Below, piece after piece: positions 8,618-17,372 of a DNA stretch of 64,000 bases. The translations under genes were made by a program, and so were the position numbers. Below the pieces are notes generated by a model. It had not been told where the DNA came from. It ran no database searches and worked only from the letters and a program-made list of their open reading frames with translations. The stretch's first letter is position 1. The number at the start of each line of letters is the position of its first letter. Source of the stretch: Domibacillus tundrae. Lineage in GTDB: Bacteria; Bacillota; Bacilli; Bacillales; Domibacillaceae. The DNA is taken from contig NZ_LAJA01000001.1 in assembly GCF_000970675.1 (NCBI RefSeq), positions 248,001 through 312,000 on the forward strand, given 5' to 3'.

Positions 8618-10330
8618 ATGAATGAGCTTCGAAAATGGGCATCTGAACAAAAAGGAATCATGGCAGCGCTTTTGGGCTTATCAGTATTAATGGGAGCGGT
8701 GATCGTGGGCCAGGCATACTTTTTGGTCAACGTTGTGGATAGGGTTTTTTTGCAAAATCAATCGTTTGGAGCGGTTGTGCCGATGCTTGGTTTTCTCTTT
8801 GGGCTGATGGTTATCCGAGCAGGCATTACATATGCTAATGCCCGACTCGGTGTTAACATGGCGTCAAAGGTGAAGCAGCGCGTCCGTTCAATTTTGCTCC
8901 AAAAGTGGACGCAGAACCCAATCCAGACAGCCATTCAAGGCCAGTCTGGCGGAAAAGTGACGGTCATGATGGAAGCGGTCGACGGCATTGACAGCTATTA
9001 CCGCGAGTATATGCCGCAAGTGATGAAAGCATCTATTGTACCGCTCATTGTCTTAGCGGCTGTATCGTATACACACATTTGGAGCGGGTTGATTATGATG
9101 GTGACCGCGCCGTTTATTCCGCTTTTTTATATTATTATCGGAATAAAAACACAGAAAAAATCGGAAGAACAGCTCGATAAGCTGGCAGCGTTCTCAGGAC
9201 AATTTTTGGATACATTGCAGGGACTTCAAACGCTAAAGTTATTTGGCCGGGCGGGACGGCAGCGGGACGTGATCCAAAAAAGCAGCCTCGGATTTCGGGA
9301 AGCGACGATGGATATATTGAAAATCGCGTTTACCTCAACACTGATGCTCGAGTTTATTTCGACGCTCAGTATTGGGCTGATTGCACTTGAAATCGGCCTG
9401 CGTCTCGTTGTATTTGACAGCATTTCGTTCGTATCGGCGTTTTTCGTGCTCGTTTTGGCACCGGAATATTATACGGCACTGAAAGAGCTCGGTGCCGCGT
9501 TTCATACTGGAAGGGGAAGCCTCGGGGCGGCGGAAAAGATTAAAGCAGAGCTTGCAGCAGATGAGCAGCCGGTAAAGTGGGGCGATAGAGAAGTGCCGGC
9601 GCGGCCGTCTGTGGAACTGAAAAACGTGCACTTTCAATATGGAGAAGGTTTTTCATTGAAAAACGTGGATGTTCACATCCCATCTTGTGCACGTACGGCG
9701 ATTGTCGGCGCGACCGGATCCGGCAAAACAACGCTGTTAAATGTGGCGGCAGGACTGTTTGATCCGCAGGAAGGAGACGTGTTCATTGACGGCCGTCCAC
9801 GTGCTTCGTTCAGTGAATCGTCTTGGTTCCGGGAAGTGAGCTACATTTCGCAGCACCCTTATTTGTTTTCTGGAACGATTGAAGAAAACATCCGTCTTGG
9901 CGCGCCTGGTCATCCGGCGCGTGCGGAAGTCGAAGCAGCGGCAGAAAAAGCTGGATTGACGGAGTTGATTCGTGAGCTTGAAGACGGGCTGGATACAAAA
10001 GTCGGCGAGTCTGGACGCGGTCTTTCAGGCGGGGAAAAACAGCGTGTGGCGCTCGCTCGTGCGTTTTTAAAGAAGCCATCGTTTGTCCTGTTTGACGAGC
10101 CGACGACCGGGCTTGATTTAAAAACGGAGCAGATTTTGCAGCGGTCGATCAATGAACTGGCCCAAACGGCTTCGGTCATGACTGTCGCCCACCGCCTGCA
10201 TACGATTCAACAGGCGGACGTCATTTTCTTGATGAACAACGGGGAAGTCGAAGCCGCGGGTACACACATGGAATTAATGAAATCGAGCGAGTCGTACCGC
10301 GCGATGGTGCAAGGAGGTGCAGCAGGGTGA
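8618..10330 (+). CDS. cydD: Thiol reductant ABC exporter subunit CydD
   Basis: 570 residues from ATG 8618 (GGTGG 13 bp upstream; a TTG at 8594 is possible). Type-IV ABC exporter half: six membrane spans, then an ATPase domain with Walker A GATGSGKTT near residue 364, signature LSGGEKQR near 470 and Walker B FVLFDEP. CydDC forms a heterodimer in the cytoplasmic membrane needed for assembly of cytochrome bd, with haem and thiol handling proposed. The B. subtilis order is cydABCD, but here no cydAB precedes it. The cydC start overlaps its stop. Confidence 0.9.
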   Translation: MNELRKWASEQKGIMAALLGLSVLMGAVIVGQAYFLVNVVDRVFLQNQSFGAVVPMLGFLFGLMVIRAGITYANARLGVNMASKVKQRVRSILLQKWTQNPIQTAIQGQSGGKVTVMMEAVDGIDSYYREYMPQVMKASIVPLIVLAAVSYTHIWSGLIMMVTAPFIPLFYIIIGIKTQKKSEEQLDKLAAFSGQFLDTLQGLQTLKLFGRAGRQRDVIQKSSLGFREATMDILKIAFTSTLMLEFISTLSIGLIALEIGLRLVVFDSISFVSAFFVLVLAPEYYTALKELGAAFHTGRGSLGAAEKIKAELAADEQPVKWGDREVPARPSVELKNVHFQYGEGFSLKNVDVHIPSCARTAIVGATGSGKTTLLNVAAGLFDPQEGDVFIDGRPRASFSESSWFREVSYISQHPYLFSGTIEENIRLGAPGHPARAEVEAAAEKAGLTELIRELEDGLDTKVGESGRGLSGGEKQRVALARAFLKKPSFVLFDEPTTGLDLKTEQILQRSINELAQTASVMTVAHRLHTIQQADVIFLMNNGEVEAAGTHMELMKSSESYRAMVQGGAAG

Positions 10331-12024
10331 AGAGGCTTGTGTCCATTATGATGGAAGAAAAGCGGGATATTTGGTTGTCCGTGCTGTTCGGCGTCCTTGC
10401 CGGATTAACGTCAGTAGCGCTGTTTGGTCTTAGCGGGTTTATGATCTCAAAATCTGTCCTGCAGCCTCCACTGTACATTATTACGATTATGACGGCGCTG
10501 TTGAAATTGTTCGGTGCGGCGAAAGCAGGGAGCCGCTATGCGGAGCGGTACGTTTCCCACCGGGCGACGTTTACGATATTAAGCAATTTGCGCGTGTCGT
10601 TTTATGAAAAACTAGAACCGCTCGCGCCGCAGATTTTCGGGAAATACCGAAGCGGGGACTTGCTGGCACGCATCGTTGGGGATGTCGAAACGCTGCAAAA
10701 CTTCTTTTTGCGTGTTTTTTATCCGCCACTTGTGCTCGTTATTGTGTTTTTAAGCACTATCTTTTTTACGCTCTTTTACTCTGTCTGGATCGCGCTTGTG
10801 CTATTGGGTGGATTAGTACTGACCGGTTTTGTCATTCCTGGGTTACTTGCACTGCAGCAGCGGAAAGTAAAGCAGGGTGTCCGGGAACGACGCGCCGGTT
10901 TGTCAACGGAAGTGACCGAGCTATTATATGGATTTCGAGATTTAAAGCTGCACCAAAAGCTGGATGAAAAAGAAGAAAAGCTTTTGCAAATAGCCGACGC
11001 TTATGTACAAGAGCAAGAAAAAGAAAGCGTGCAGGCGGCTGCGAGCCAGTCGTTGAATGCCGCAGCTGCCTTGAGTGTTGCGTTTGTTGTGCTCGCACTC
11101 GGCGCCTATTTTGTCACGATTGGAGAGCTTAATGGCTTGTTTTTAGCGATGCTCGTGATGATTTCTTTAACAATCTTTGACAACGCGGTGCCGATGGCGG
11201 TTTTCCCAGCGCATCTCGAAGACACGAGACAAGCAGCAGGCCGGCTGTTTTCCGTTGTCGATGAAGAACCGCCAGCGCCAAAAATGGGCATGATCGAGCG
11301 GGATGACGCCTTTTCGATTGAATTGAAAGACGTGACATTTAGGTACCCTGGTGAAACGCGTCCAGCGCTTCAAAACGTCTCAATTTCCATTCCTGCCGGT
11401 TCGAAAACGGCAATTGTCGGGCCGAGCGGTTCAGGAAAATCGACCGTCATGCAGCTGCTTTTGAATATGTATACGGTGAATGCCGGAACAATTTTGCTTG
11501 ATGGAAATTCAATGGGTGAGATTCAGGCGGAAAACATATGGTCGAAAACGAATGTCGTGCTGCAGGAGAACCACTTTTTCTATGGCACAGTGCGGGACAA
11601 TTTGAAGATCGCAGGTGATGGTTTGACGGATCGCGAAATGGAAGACACACTGCGGCTCGTTGAACTGCCGTTTTCATTGGATGATCCGGTGCTTGAAAAA
11701 GCAGAAAACCTGTCGGGCGGCGAAAAGCAGCGGCTCGCGATTGCGCGGGTATTATTAAAGCGGGCGCCAGTCTGGCTGCTCGATGAACCGTCATCGTCAC
11801 TCGATGTGCTGACCGAAAAACGGATCTTTGGCCATTTGCATGAGGCAGCACAAAAAGATACGCTTGTGCTGATCAGCCACCGGTTGACCGGGCTTGAAAA
11901 AATGGACCAAATTGTCGTCATGGAGCGTGGAAATGTGGTCGAAGCTGGAACGTTTAATGAATTGATGGAGAGAAAAGAATATTTTTATGAAATGAAGCAA
12001 ATTGAAAAAAATGTGTTAGCGTAA
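10327..12024 (+). CDS. cydC: Thiol reductant ABC exporter subunit CydC
   Basis: 565 residues, starting at a GTG that overlaps the cydD stop by four bases, with AAGGAGG just upstream; translational coupling is likely. Six membrane spans precede the ATPase domain, with Walker A GPSGSGKST near residue 364, signature LSGGEKQR near 460, Walker B VWLLDEP and the switch His in ISHRL. It pairs with CydD for cytochrome bd maturation. Terminator directly behind, so this is a two-gene operon under the Rex-like operator. Confidence 0.9.
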   Translation: MKRLVSIMMEEKRDIWLSVLFGVLAGLTSVALFGLSGFMISKSVLQPPLYIITIMTALLKLFGAAKAGSRYAERYVSHRATFTILSNLRVSFYEKLEPLAPQIFGKYRSGDLLARIVGDVETLQNFFLRVFYPPLVLVIVFLSTIFFTLFYSVWIALVLLGGLVLTGFVIPGLLALQQRKVKQGVRERRAGLSTEVTELLYGFRDLKLHQKLDEKEEKLLQIADAYVQEQEKESVQAAASQSLNAAAALSVAFVVLALGAYFVTIGELNGLFLAMLVMISLTIFDNAVPMAVFPAHLEDTRQAAGRLFSVVDEEPPAPKMGMIERDDAFSIELKDVTFRYPGETRPALQNVSISIPAGSKTAIVGPSGSGKSTVMQLLLNMYTVNAGTILLDGNSMGEIQAENIWSKTNVVLQENHFFYGTVRDNLKIAGDGLTDREMEDTLRLVELPFSLDDPVLEKAENLSGGEKQRLAIARVLLKRAPVWLLDEPSSSLDVLTEKRIFGHLHEAAQKDTLVLISHRLTGLEKMDQIVVMERGNVVEAGTFNELMERKEYFYEMKQIEKNVLA

Positions 12025-12029
12025 CGATA

Positions 12030-12073
12030 AAAGCAGAACCAAATAGCGAAAGAATGTTTGGTTCTGCTTTTTT
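12030..12073 (+). terminator. Terminator of cydDC
   Basis: Perfect 14-bp arms (12030-12043, 12057-12070) and a T-run. Confidence 0.9.
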
Positions 12074-12134
12074 ACACCATTTTAGGCAGACTTGAATATT
12101 GTAAGGGTGAAGTTAAAATGTGAGGGAGGCTTTT

Positions 12135-12332
12135 GTGTTGATCGATCAGCCTGCAAACAATGAAGAGCAGTTTGGAATGCCTTTGGAACAAGGTTATGAT
12201 GATGCATTAGAAGTGCAGCATCCGTATCCATACCCGTATTACCCGTATATGAGACCGCCATTTTCACCATTCTTGCCGTTATTTCCATTTTTTCCGTATC
12301 CTCCGTTCCATCCATATTTTCGCTACTATTGA
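12135..12332 (+). CDS. Small proline/tyrosine-rich protein
   Basis: 65 residues from GTG 12135, chosen because GAGGGAGG lies just upstream. The N-terminal half is acidic, and the C-terminal half is a Pro/Tyr/Phe tract (PYPYPYYPYMRPPFSPF and on). Such composition recalls Bacillus spore-coat or YppG-like small proteins, but no family is recognised with certainty. Own terminator behind. A sporulation role is inference only. Confidence 0.6.
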   Translation: MLIDQPANNEEQFGMPLEQGYDDALEVQHPYPYPYYPYMRPPFSPFLPLFPFFPYPPFHPYFRYY

Positions 12333-12363
12333 TGTGAGAGATAGGAGTGGGTCTCATGATTCA

Positions 12364-12397
12364 AAGGGCTGCCGGAAACAACGGCAGCCCTTTTTTA
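12364..12397. terminator. Terminator between the convergent small gene and tetR gene
   Basis: 11-bp perfect arms AAGGGCTGCCG (12364-12374) and 12382-12392, followed by TTTTTT. Confidence 0.85.
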
Positions 12398-12403
12398 AAA
12401 ACA

Positions 12404-12997
12404 TTACGGCGACTTTAAAAGTGTTGAGATACTTTCTAAGCAAGCCTGCTTATAGAAATCATGCAAATCATCCTGACCGCACATGAGCCATTGAATTAAG
12501 CAGCCGTCAATCACGGCGCGCATCATTTTGGCTGATTTTTCAACGTCCAGATCGGAAGAAAAGATGCCTTCTTTTTTGCCGAGCGTAATAATTTCACGCC
12601 CAATTCCCCAGCAGTTTTCGTAAAAATGATAGTTGATCTCCTGATAGAGAGGATTCCTGCTCGCCTGCGCTAAAAAATCCATGTAGACCCGGTAAAATTT
12701 CTTGTTTTTCTCCGGTGAAAGAAAAACAGAATGAACGTAGGCATTTAATTTTTCAAGGGCTGTTTGTTTTTCGGTAATCGCCCGATGTTCTGCTTCATAA
12801 ATTTTCGCTGTAATCGACTGCAATAATTGAGACAAGATCGTTTCTTTGTTTTGAAAATAATAATGAACGACCCCTTTGCTGACACCGGCCTGATCCGCAA
12901 TATGCTGCAGGGTGACCGCATCAAAGCCATGGTCGGCCACTGCCTGAAAGGCCGCTTTTAATACTTGATCCTTTCGTTCTTCCGCTTTCTTTTTCAT
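12404..12997 (-). CDS. TetR-family transcriptional regulator
   Basis: 197 residues from an ATG behind GGAGGG. N-terminal TetR helix-turn-helix (VTLQHIADQAGVSKGVVHYYFQ), followed by a ligand-binding helical domain. It is divergent from the oxidoreductase at 13115, and a 30-bp perfect palindrome lies between the starts. It most likely represses itself and that oxidoreductase in response to a small, perhaps electrophilic, molecule. Confidence 0.9.
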   Translation of the reverse strand: MKKKAEERKDQVLKAAFQAVADHGFDAVTLQHIADQAGVSKGVVHYYFQNKETILSQLLQSITAKIYEAEHRAITEKQTALEKLNAYVHSVFLSPEKNKKFYRVYMDFLAQASRNPLYQEINYHFYENCWGIGREIITLGKKEGIFSSDLDVEKSAKMMRAVIDGCLIQWLMCGQDDLHDFYKQACLESISTLLKSP

Positions 12998-13051
12998 AAA
13001 AACCCTCCGCTTTTTGATTTAAATAAGTATACAACAAACGAAAGATTCGTT

Positions 13052-13081
13052 AAAATTATTCTGACCGGTCAGAATAATTTT
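13052..13081. promoter_or_regulatory. 30-bp perfect palindrome, predicted TetR operator
   Basis: Bases 13052-13081 read identically on both strands; the core is TTCTGACCGGTCAGAA. Lies 55 bp from the tetR start and 34 bp from the oxidoreductase start, the usual place for a TetR-type autorepressor site. Confidence 0.75.
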
Positions 13082-13114
13082 TTTGAGCATACTACATACA
13101 AAGGGGATGTTGGC

Positions 13115-14107
13115 ATGAACGAACAGTTTCACGCATTAATCGTGGATAAAACGGAAGATGATTTTTCAGTGGGTGTAAAAAAAATAGGGCTGGAAGAGCT
13201 GCCTCAAGGGGAAGTGTTGATTAAAACCGCTTATTCAGGGATTAATTACAAAGATGGTTTGGCCAGTATTCCAGATGGGAAAATCGTTCGGTCATATCCG
13301 TTTATTCCCGGAATTGATTTGGCAGGCGTCGTTGTCTCCTCATCGGATACCCGTTTTCAAGAAGGAGACGAGGTCATTGCCACAAGCTATGAAATCGGCG
13401 TTTCGCACTTTGGCGGATATAGTGAATACGCGCGCATTCCGGCTGATTGGGTCGTTCCGCTGCCGAAAGGTCTCACATTGAAAGAAGCAATGATCTTTGG
13501 CACAGCCGGCTTTACAGCAGCTTTGTCTGTGCAGCGCCTGGAGGAAAACGGACTGCAGCCTGATCAGGGAAATGTTCTTGTAACGGGTGCGACAGGCGGC
13601 GTCGGCAGTTTTGCCGTCTCGATGCTGGCCGGACGCGGGTACAATGTTGTGGCAAGTACGGGAAAAGATTCAGAAAAAAACTATTTGACAAAACTGGGCG
13701 CGAAAGAAATCGTCTCCCGCGAAGACGTCTACAACGGCAAATTAAAAGCACTAGATAAAGAACAGTGGGCGGGAGCTGTTGATCCGGTCGGCGGCGAGAC
13801 GTTAGCCGCTATATTAAGCAAAATCAGCTATAAAGGCTCCGTTGCTGTCAGTGGATTAACAGGTGGGACAAATGTGCCGACGAGTGTGTTTCCTTTCATC
13901 CTCCGCGGGGTCAACTTGCTTGGTATTGACTCTGTGAATTGCCCTATGGAAACGAGACAGAAAACGTGGGAGCGCATGGCAACAGACTTAAAGCCGGAAG
14001 ATCTCTCCACATTTGTACAGCAGATGGCGTCTCTTGAAGAACTTCCTGACATTCTCCCAACTATATTACAAGGGAAGATGCGGGGAAGGGTGATCGTAAG
14101 TCTTTAA
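13115..14107 (+). CDS. YhdH/YhfP-family quinone oxidoreductase (acrylyl-CoA reductase-like)
   Basis: 330 residues from ATG 13115, preceded by AAGGGGATG. Zinc-free medium-chain reductase: N-terminal GroES-like fold with NYKDGLA, then a Rossmann domain with GATGGVGSFAV near residue 155, and the family-typical GGTNVPTSVFPFILRGVNLLGIDS. Members reduce quinones or acrylyl-CoA using NADPH. Control by the divergent TetR regulator is expected, which would make it a detoxification enzyme. Confidence 0.88.
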   Translation: MNEQFHALIVDKTEDDFSVGVKKIGLEELPQGEVLIKTAYSGINYKDGLASIPDGKIVRSYPFIPGIDLAGVVVSSSDTRFQEGDEVIATSYEIGVSHFGGYSEYARIPADWVVPLPKGLTLKEAMIFGTAGFTAALSVQRLEENGLQPDQGNVLVTGATGGVGSFAVSMLAGRGYNVVASTGKDSEKNYLTKLGAKEIVSREDVYNGKLKALDKEQWAGAVDPVGGETLAAILSKISYKGSVAVSGLTGGTNVPTSVFPFILRGVNLLGIDSVNCPMETRQKTWERMATDLKPEDLSTFVQQMASLEELPDILPTILQGKMRGRVIVSL

Positions 14108-14200
14108 ATAGGTGAACACCTGAGTATATAGAGACAAATTCAAGAGAGTGTTTGTGAAAGTAGTCACCGCTGTTTTCAATACAGTACAGTAAGATTTTGT

Positions 14201-14236
14201 AAAAGCTGAGGCGCTTTAATGGCCTCAGCTTTTTGT
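14201..14236 (+). terminator. Terminator after the quinone oxidoreductase
   Basis: 12-bp arms 14201-14212 and 14222-14233 followed by T-rich DNA. Confidence 0.85.
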
Positions 14237-14304
14237 CTGTAAATAAAAAGAAAAAAACGTAATTATATAACGTACAAATCGTATAGAGCTAAGAAAATTT
14301 AGAA

Positions 14305-14380
14305 TTGTATAACTGGGTATAGGTAGGGTATTATCTTTTTAATTGTTAACCTAATTATTTTCAGGTTAACAATTAAAAAG
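14305..14380 (+). promoter_or_regulatory. Promoter and BirA operator of the former biotin operon
   Basis: A -35-like TTGTAT (14305-14310) and -10-like TATTAT (14329-14334), 18 bp apart, lead into an inverted repeat with 18-bp perfect arms at 14335-14352 and 14363-14380. The inner parts TTGTTAACCT and AGGTTAACAA match the Bacillus BirA box. BirA with biotinyl-AMP binds here to repress biotin genes. The operator is intact although the genes behind it are not. Confidence 0.85.
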
Positions 14381-14398
14381 ATGGGAGTGTGAAGACAG

Positions 14399-14849
14399 AT
14401 GTAAAAAGAAAAGCTAAGTTATGAAGAGTTAGCGGAAAAGAACAAGAAATATGTATGGCATCTCTTTACACAAATGAAAGAGTACGTGGAGGATGACCCG
14501 ATTATTATTGCCAGTGGCAACGGACGGAAACTTCAAGATGCCCGCGGTAACGAATACTGGGATGGCGTCTCGTCTATTTGACTTAATGTCCATGGCCACC
14601 GCGTACCTGAATTAGATCGGGCAATCCACGATCAATTGGATCAAATCGCCCACTCGACATTGCTCGGAATGGCAAATATACCTGCGATCCTGCTGGCAGA
14701 AAAACTCATTTAATTAATGCCTTTAGGCTTAGCAAAAGTGTTTTATTCTGATTCTGGTGCAACGGCTGTTGAAATCGCGATTAAAATGGCCTTTCAATAT
14801 TGGCAGCATAAAGGGAAGCCTGAGAAGCAACGATTTATTACGATGAAAG
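14399..14849 (+). pseudogene. bioA: bioA remnant (adenosylmethionine-8-amino-7-oxononanoate aminotransferase)
   Basis: In the frame of the ATG at 14399 the DNA reads as the first 150 residues of Bio[69 protein letters not shown]. Three in-frame stops interrupt it: TAA at 14402, TGA at 14579 (where Trp is expected) and TAA at 14711. The pyridoxal-phosphate Lys domain is missing, because at about 14850 the sequence jumps to a bioW tail. It cannot make a working enzyme. A BirA operator precedes it. Confidence 0.85.
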
Positions 14850-15068
14850 GTTGCAAATGCTCCATTTGTACGGGCTGAACTTTGCTGGTCAGAGGATCCG
14901 GAATATATGACAGGTTACGTTTCCTGCTTTGAGAAGGGGTATGTTCGAATTCCTCATTTAAAAGAAAAAGGAGATTTTAACGGAGGACGGGTGTTTTTTG
15001 TTTCAGAAGATATTGAGATCAATCAGCTTTTTCATTTTTCAGAGCAGAAATCGGTATTATTAGTATAA
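14850..15068 (+). pseudogene. bioW: bioW 3' remnant (6-carboxyhexanoate-CoA ligase)
   Basis: About 72 codons, shifted in frame relative to the bioA remnant, read [19 protein letters not shown], then GYVRIPHLKEKGDFNGG and RVFFVSEDIEINQ to a TAA at 15066. This resembles the C-terminus of pimeloyl-CoA synthetase BioW. The start and the ATP-binding part are gone. The fusion to bioA points to one deletion that removed the middle of a biotin operon. Family match is from memory of BioW C-termini. Confidence 0.65.
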
Positions 15069-15119
15069 AAGTATGGTACATAACGCTTGGCATCGTCAAG
15101 CAATTGGAATGCACTCAAT

Positions 15120-15605
15120 TTAATTGCTTAAACAAGAAAAACCTATACCAAATCTTGTATAGGTTTTATTTCGATTCACTAATAGGAAGGTGAATGGAGA
15201 AGCATGTTCCTTATGCCTGGACACCAGCATAATGGCAATAAATAAAAAGGAGTAGGAAATAAAGGGAATAATCAGTCCGTCACCGCCCGTAAAGAAGCGT
15301 GCGGTCAAAATCATTGACAGCAAAAAAATGCTTAATACCGGACCACCATATAACACGCCGAGTATTAATGAAATGCGCCGAAGATCCCGAATGAAATCGT
15401 TTTCTAGCGAAGCCGGAAATAGCATACAAAGAGCCACTGAGAGAATCGGGAAAATAGCAAACATCCAGTCTTCCAATTCTTTGAAGCGGTACGTATATTT
15501 CAGCAAGTAAAGAAGCTGCAGCAAACTGAGAGGAAGCAAGATAAACAAAAAGTTAATAAGCAGATCTTTTATTAAAAGGTCTATATACAGGCACCGAGCT
15601 TTCAA
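15120..15605 (-). pseudogene. Truncated 5TM membrane sensor (kinase/cyclase N-terminus)
   Basis: Up to 161 residues from a TTG without a clear ribosome site. Four or five hydrophobic helices and the segment ISLILGVLYGGPVLSIFLLS resemble the 5TM-LYT/KinB-like sensor module of Bacillus kinases and diguanylate cyclases. No kinase or GGDEF part follows, and after SRHKEH the translation loses family character. Probably the leftover of a larger signalling gene next to the collapsed bio locus. It might still make a short membrane protein. Confidence 0.5.
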
Positions 15606-15733
15606 TGGGCGTTTTCTTTCTATCTTAACGAATGCCTATCATTTCGACTATCTTTTTTAAAAAGATAGTTCAAGCTTGATTTTTATCAATAATTATATTA
15701 TTATCAAAATTAATAACAAAGAGGTGAGAGCAG

Positions 15734-16261
15734 ATGAGGGAATCGAAACTGAAGGTAATATTGCATCCAGTGAGAATGAAAATTATTCAATCGTTTGTGA
15801 ATAAAAAAGAGCTGACGGTTCAACAACTGGCAGAGCGGATGACCGATGTACCGGCGCCTTCACTATACCGCCATATGAATACACTTCTTGACGCTGGATT
15901 TATCGAAGTCGTACAGGAAAATCCCATTCGTGGGACAGTCGAAAAAGTGTATGCATTAAAAAAACAGTCACCTGACGATATTTTGAATTTATCCAAAGAA
16001 GAACACCTTGAATTATTTACCGCTTTTTCGGTGCAGTTGATTGGCATGTTTGACCAGTATTTAAGTGGAAATCATGTCGATTTACAAAAAGACGGTGTGA
16101 GCTATCGGATGGCTGAATTGCATGTCTCCGATGAAGAATTCAAGGAGCTGTCCTTGAAAATGAGTGCGCTTATTATGGAAGCAGCCCGCAATGAGCCGTC
16201 GCCGGAGCGGAAAATAAAGCAATTAGCAACAATCATTATTCCTGAGGGGGCGAAGTCATGA
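15734..16261 (+). CDS. ArsR-type winged-helix transcriptional regulator
   Basis: 175 residues from ATG 15734 behind GAGGTGAG. N-terminal winged helix (HPVRMKIIQSF, LTVQQLAERMTDVPAPSLYRHMNTLLDAGFIEVV), then a C-terminal helical dimer or ligand domain. Its stop overlaps the hydrolase start (ATGA), so the two are co-translated. It probably controls its own operon; the effector is not evident and no metal-binding cysteines are seen. Confidence 0.85.
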   Translation: MRESKLKVILHPVRMKIIQSFVNKKELTVQQLAERMTDVPAPSLYRHMNTLLDAGFIEVVQENPIRGTVEKVYALKKQSPDDILNLSKEEHLELFTAFSVQLIGMFDQYLSGNHVDLQKDGVSYRMAELHVSDEEFKELSLKMSALIMEAARNEPSPERKIKQLATIIIPEGAKS

Positions 16262-17205
16262 TTGAAAAAGAAGTCGTATTGGAGAAAGAGTTGTACGGAA
16301 CGCTAGCAGCACCGGATCAGGAAGGAACGCATCCCGCCATTTTGCTGATAGCGGGATCGGGTCCGATTGACCGTAACGGCAACGGGCCAAAAGGAAAGTA
16401 CCAAACCAATTTGTACAAGGACCTGGCTCACTTTTTCACAAGTCTTGGTTTTATGACGCTTCGTTATGACAAGCGCGGCACGGGGAAGCGGGGAGGAAGC
16501 TGGATGGACGCGGGCTTGTCAGATTTATTGGATGATGCAAAAAGGGCGGTTGCGTTTTTGCAGGCGCAGCCGAATGTGGATCGTGTCATCGTCTGCGGCC
16601 ATAGTGAAGGGACGATTATTGCGACAGAACTTGCCGCAACGATGGACATAGACGGGTGTATGCTTCTGTCCGGCGGCGTTGATAACTTAATGGATGCGCT
16701 CCACCATCAGCGCCAGCAGGCATATCGTGAGCTGTTCGCGATGCCTGGCTGGAAAGGCTGGGTAAACCGGAAGCTGAAAATTGATGTGAAAAATGAAAAG
16801 AAGACTGAAAAAATGATGGGGAAAATGAAAGCATCTGACCGGGATACCATTCGTATTCAAGGGATGAAGCAGCCGGCGAAATGGTTTCGCGAGCACGATG
16901 CCTATAATACGAGAGCCGCTTTAGGCGAGGTAACGTGCCCGGTATTTGCGCTGCACGGCAATAAAGACCCGCTTGTCGAAAGTTCGGTTTTGGAAGAATT
17001 AGCTGGGCTTGTACAGGGAGAGAGTGAATATCATATTGTCGCGGATATGGAGCATGGACTGCGCGTGCAAACGGAACCGAAAAGTATTTTAAAACAGAAG
17101 AAATTAATGAATGTCGTGCTGAAGCGGCCGCTTCACGAAGAAGGAATCGAGAGGATGGAAGCCTGGCTGCAGCAATTCGCTGCAAGTGGACATAAATCCG
17201 CTTGA
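16258..17205 (+). CDS. Alpha/beta hydrolase
   Basis: 315 residues. Catalytic triad visible as Ser116 in GHSEG, Asp in HGNKDPL and His in DMEHGL; oxyanion region GSGPIDRNGNGP is typical of the peptidase S9/YuxL-type hydrolase group. Cytoplasmic, with no signal peptide. Co-transcribed with the regulator upstream, so it likely hydrolyses or detoxifies the compound that regulator senses. Substrate unknown. Its last codons lie inside the first unit of a 20-bp-period repeat array. Confidence 0.85.
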   Translation: MIEKEVVLEKELYGTLAAPDQEGTHPAILLIAGSGPIDRNGNGPKGKYQTNLYKDLAHFFTSLGFMTLRYDKRGTGKRGGSWMDAGLSDLLDDAKRAVAFLQAQPNVDRVIVCGHSEGTIIATELAATMDIDGCMLLSGGVDNLMDALHHQRQQAYRELFAMPGWKGWVNRKLKIDVKNEKKTEKMMGKMKASDRDTIRIQGMKQPAKWFREHDAYNTRAALGEVTCPVFALHGNKDPLVESSVLEELAGLVQGESEYHIVADMEHGLRVQTEPKSILKQKKLMNVVLKRPLHEEGIERMEAWLQQFAASGHKSA

Positions 17206-17338
17206 ATGGATCCAAATTCGGATGAGTGGTCATAAATACCCCCCAACTGGACACAAATTTTCAGGAATGGACATCATTCAATAAAAGTGGACATAAACAC
17301 GGGTTTGTGGACACAAATCGTCAATAAGCGGACATAAA
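17187..17338 (+). repeat. Phased array of eight TGGACANAAA motifs, 20-21 bp apart
   Basis: Cores begin at 17187, 17207, 17227, 17248, 17268, 17288, 17308 and 17329, with spacings 20, 20, 21, 20, 20, 20, 21. Consensus is TGGACAYAAA followed by about ten variable bases. The first unit lies in the end of the hydrolase gene. The spacing equals two turns of B-DNA. Variable spacers and short cores separate it from an ordinary tandem repeat. Function unknown. Confidence 0.8.
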
Positions 17339-17372
17339 AAATTCGCCGGACCAAGAAGTCCGGCGCTCATTT

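Noticed and set aside
14399-14849. Recoded stops or selenocysteine in bioA
   Set aside because: Stops include two TAA codons as well as TGA, one right after the ATG, and the gene lacks its second half; decay is the simpler reading.
17187-17338. CRISPR-like array
   Set aside because: Cores are only about 10 bp, spacers about 10 bp, units degenerate, and no cas gene or leader is present.
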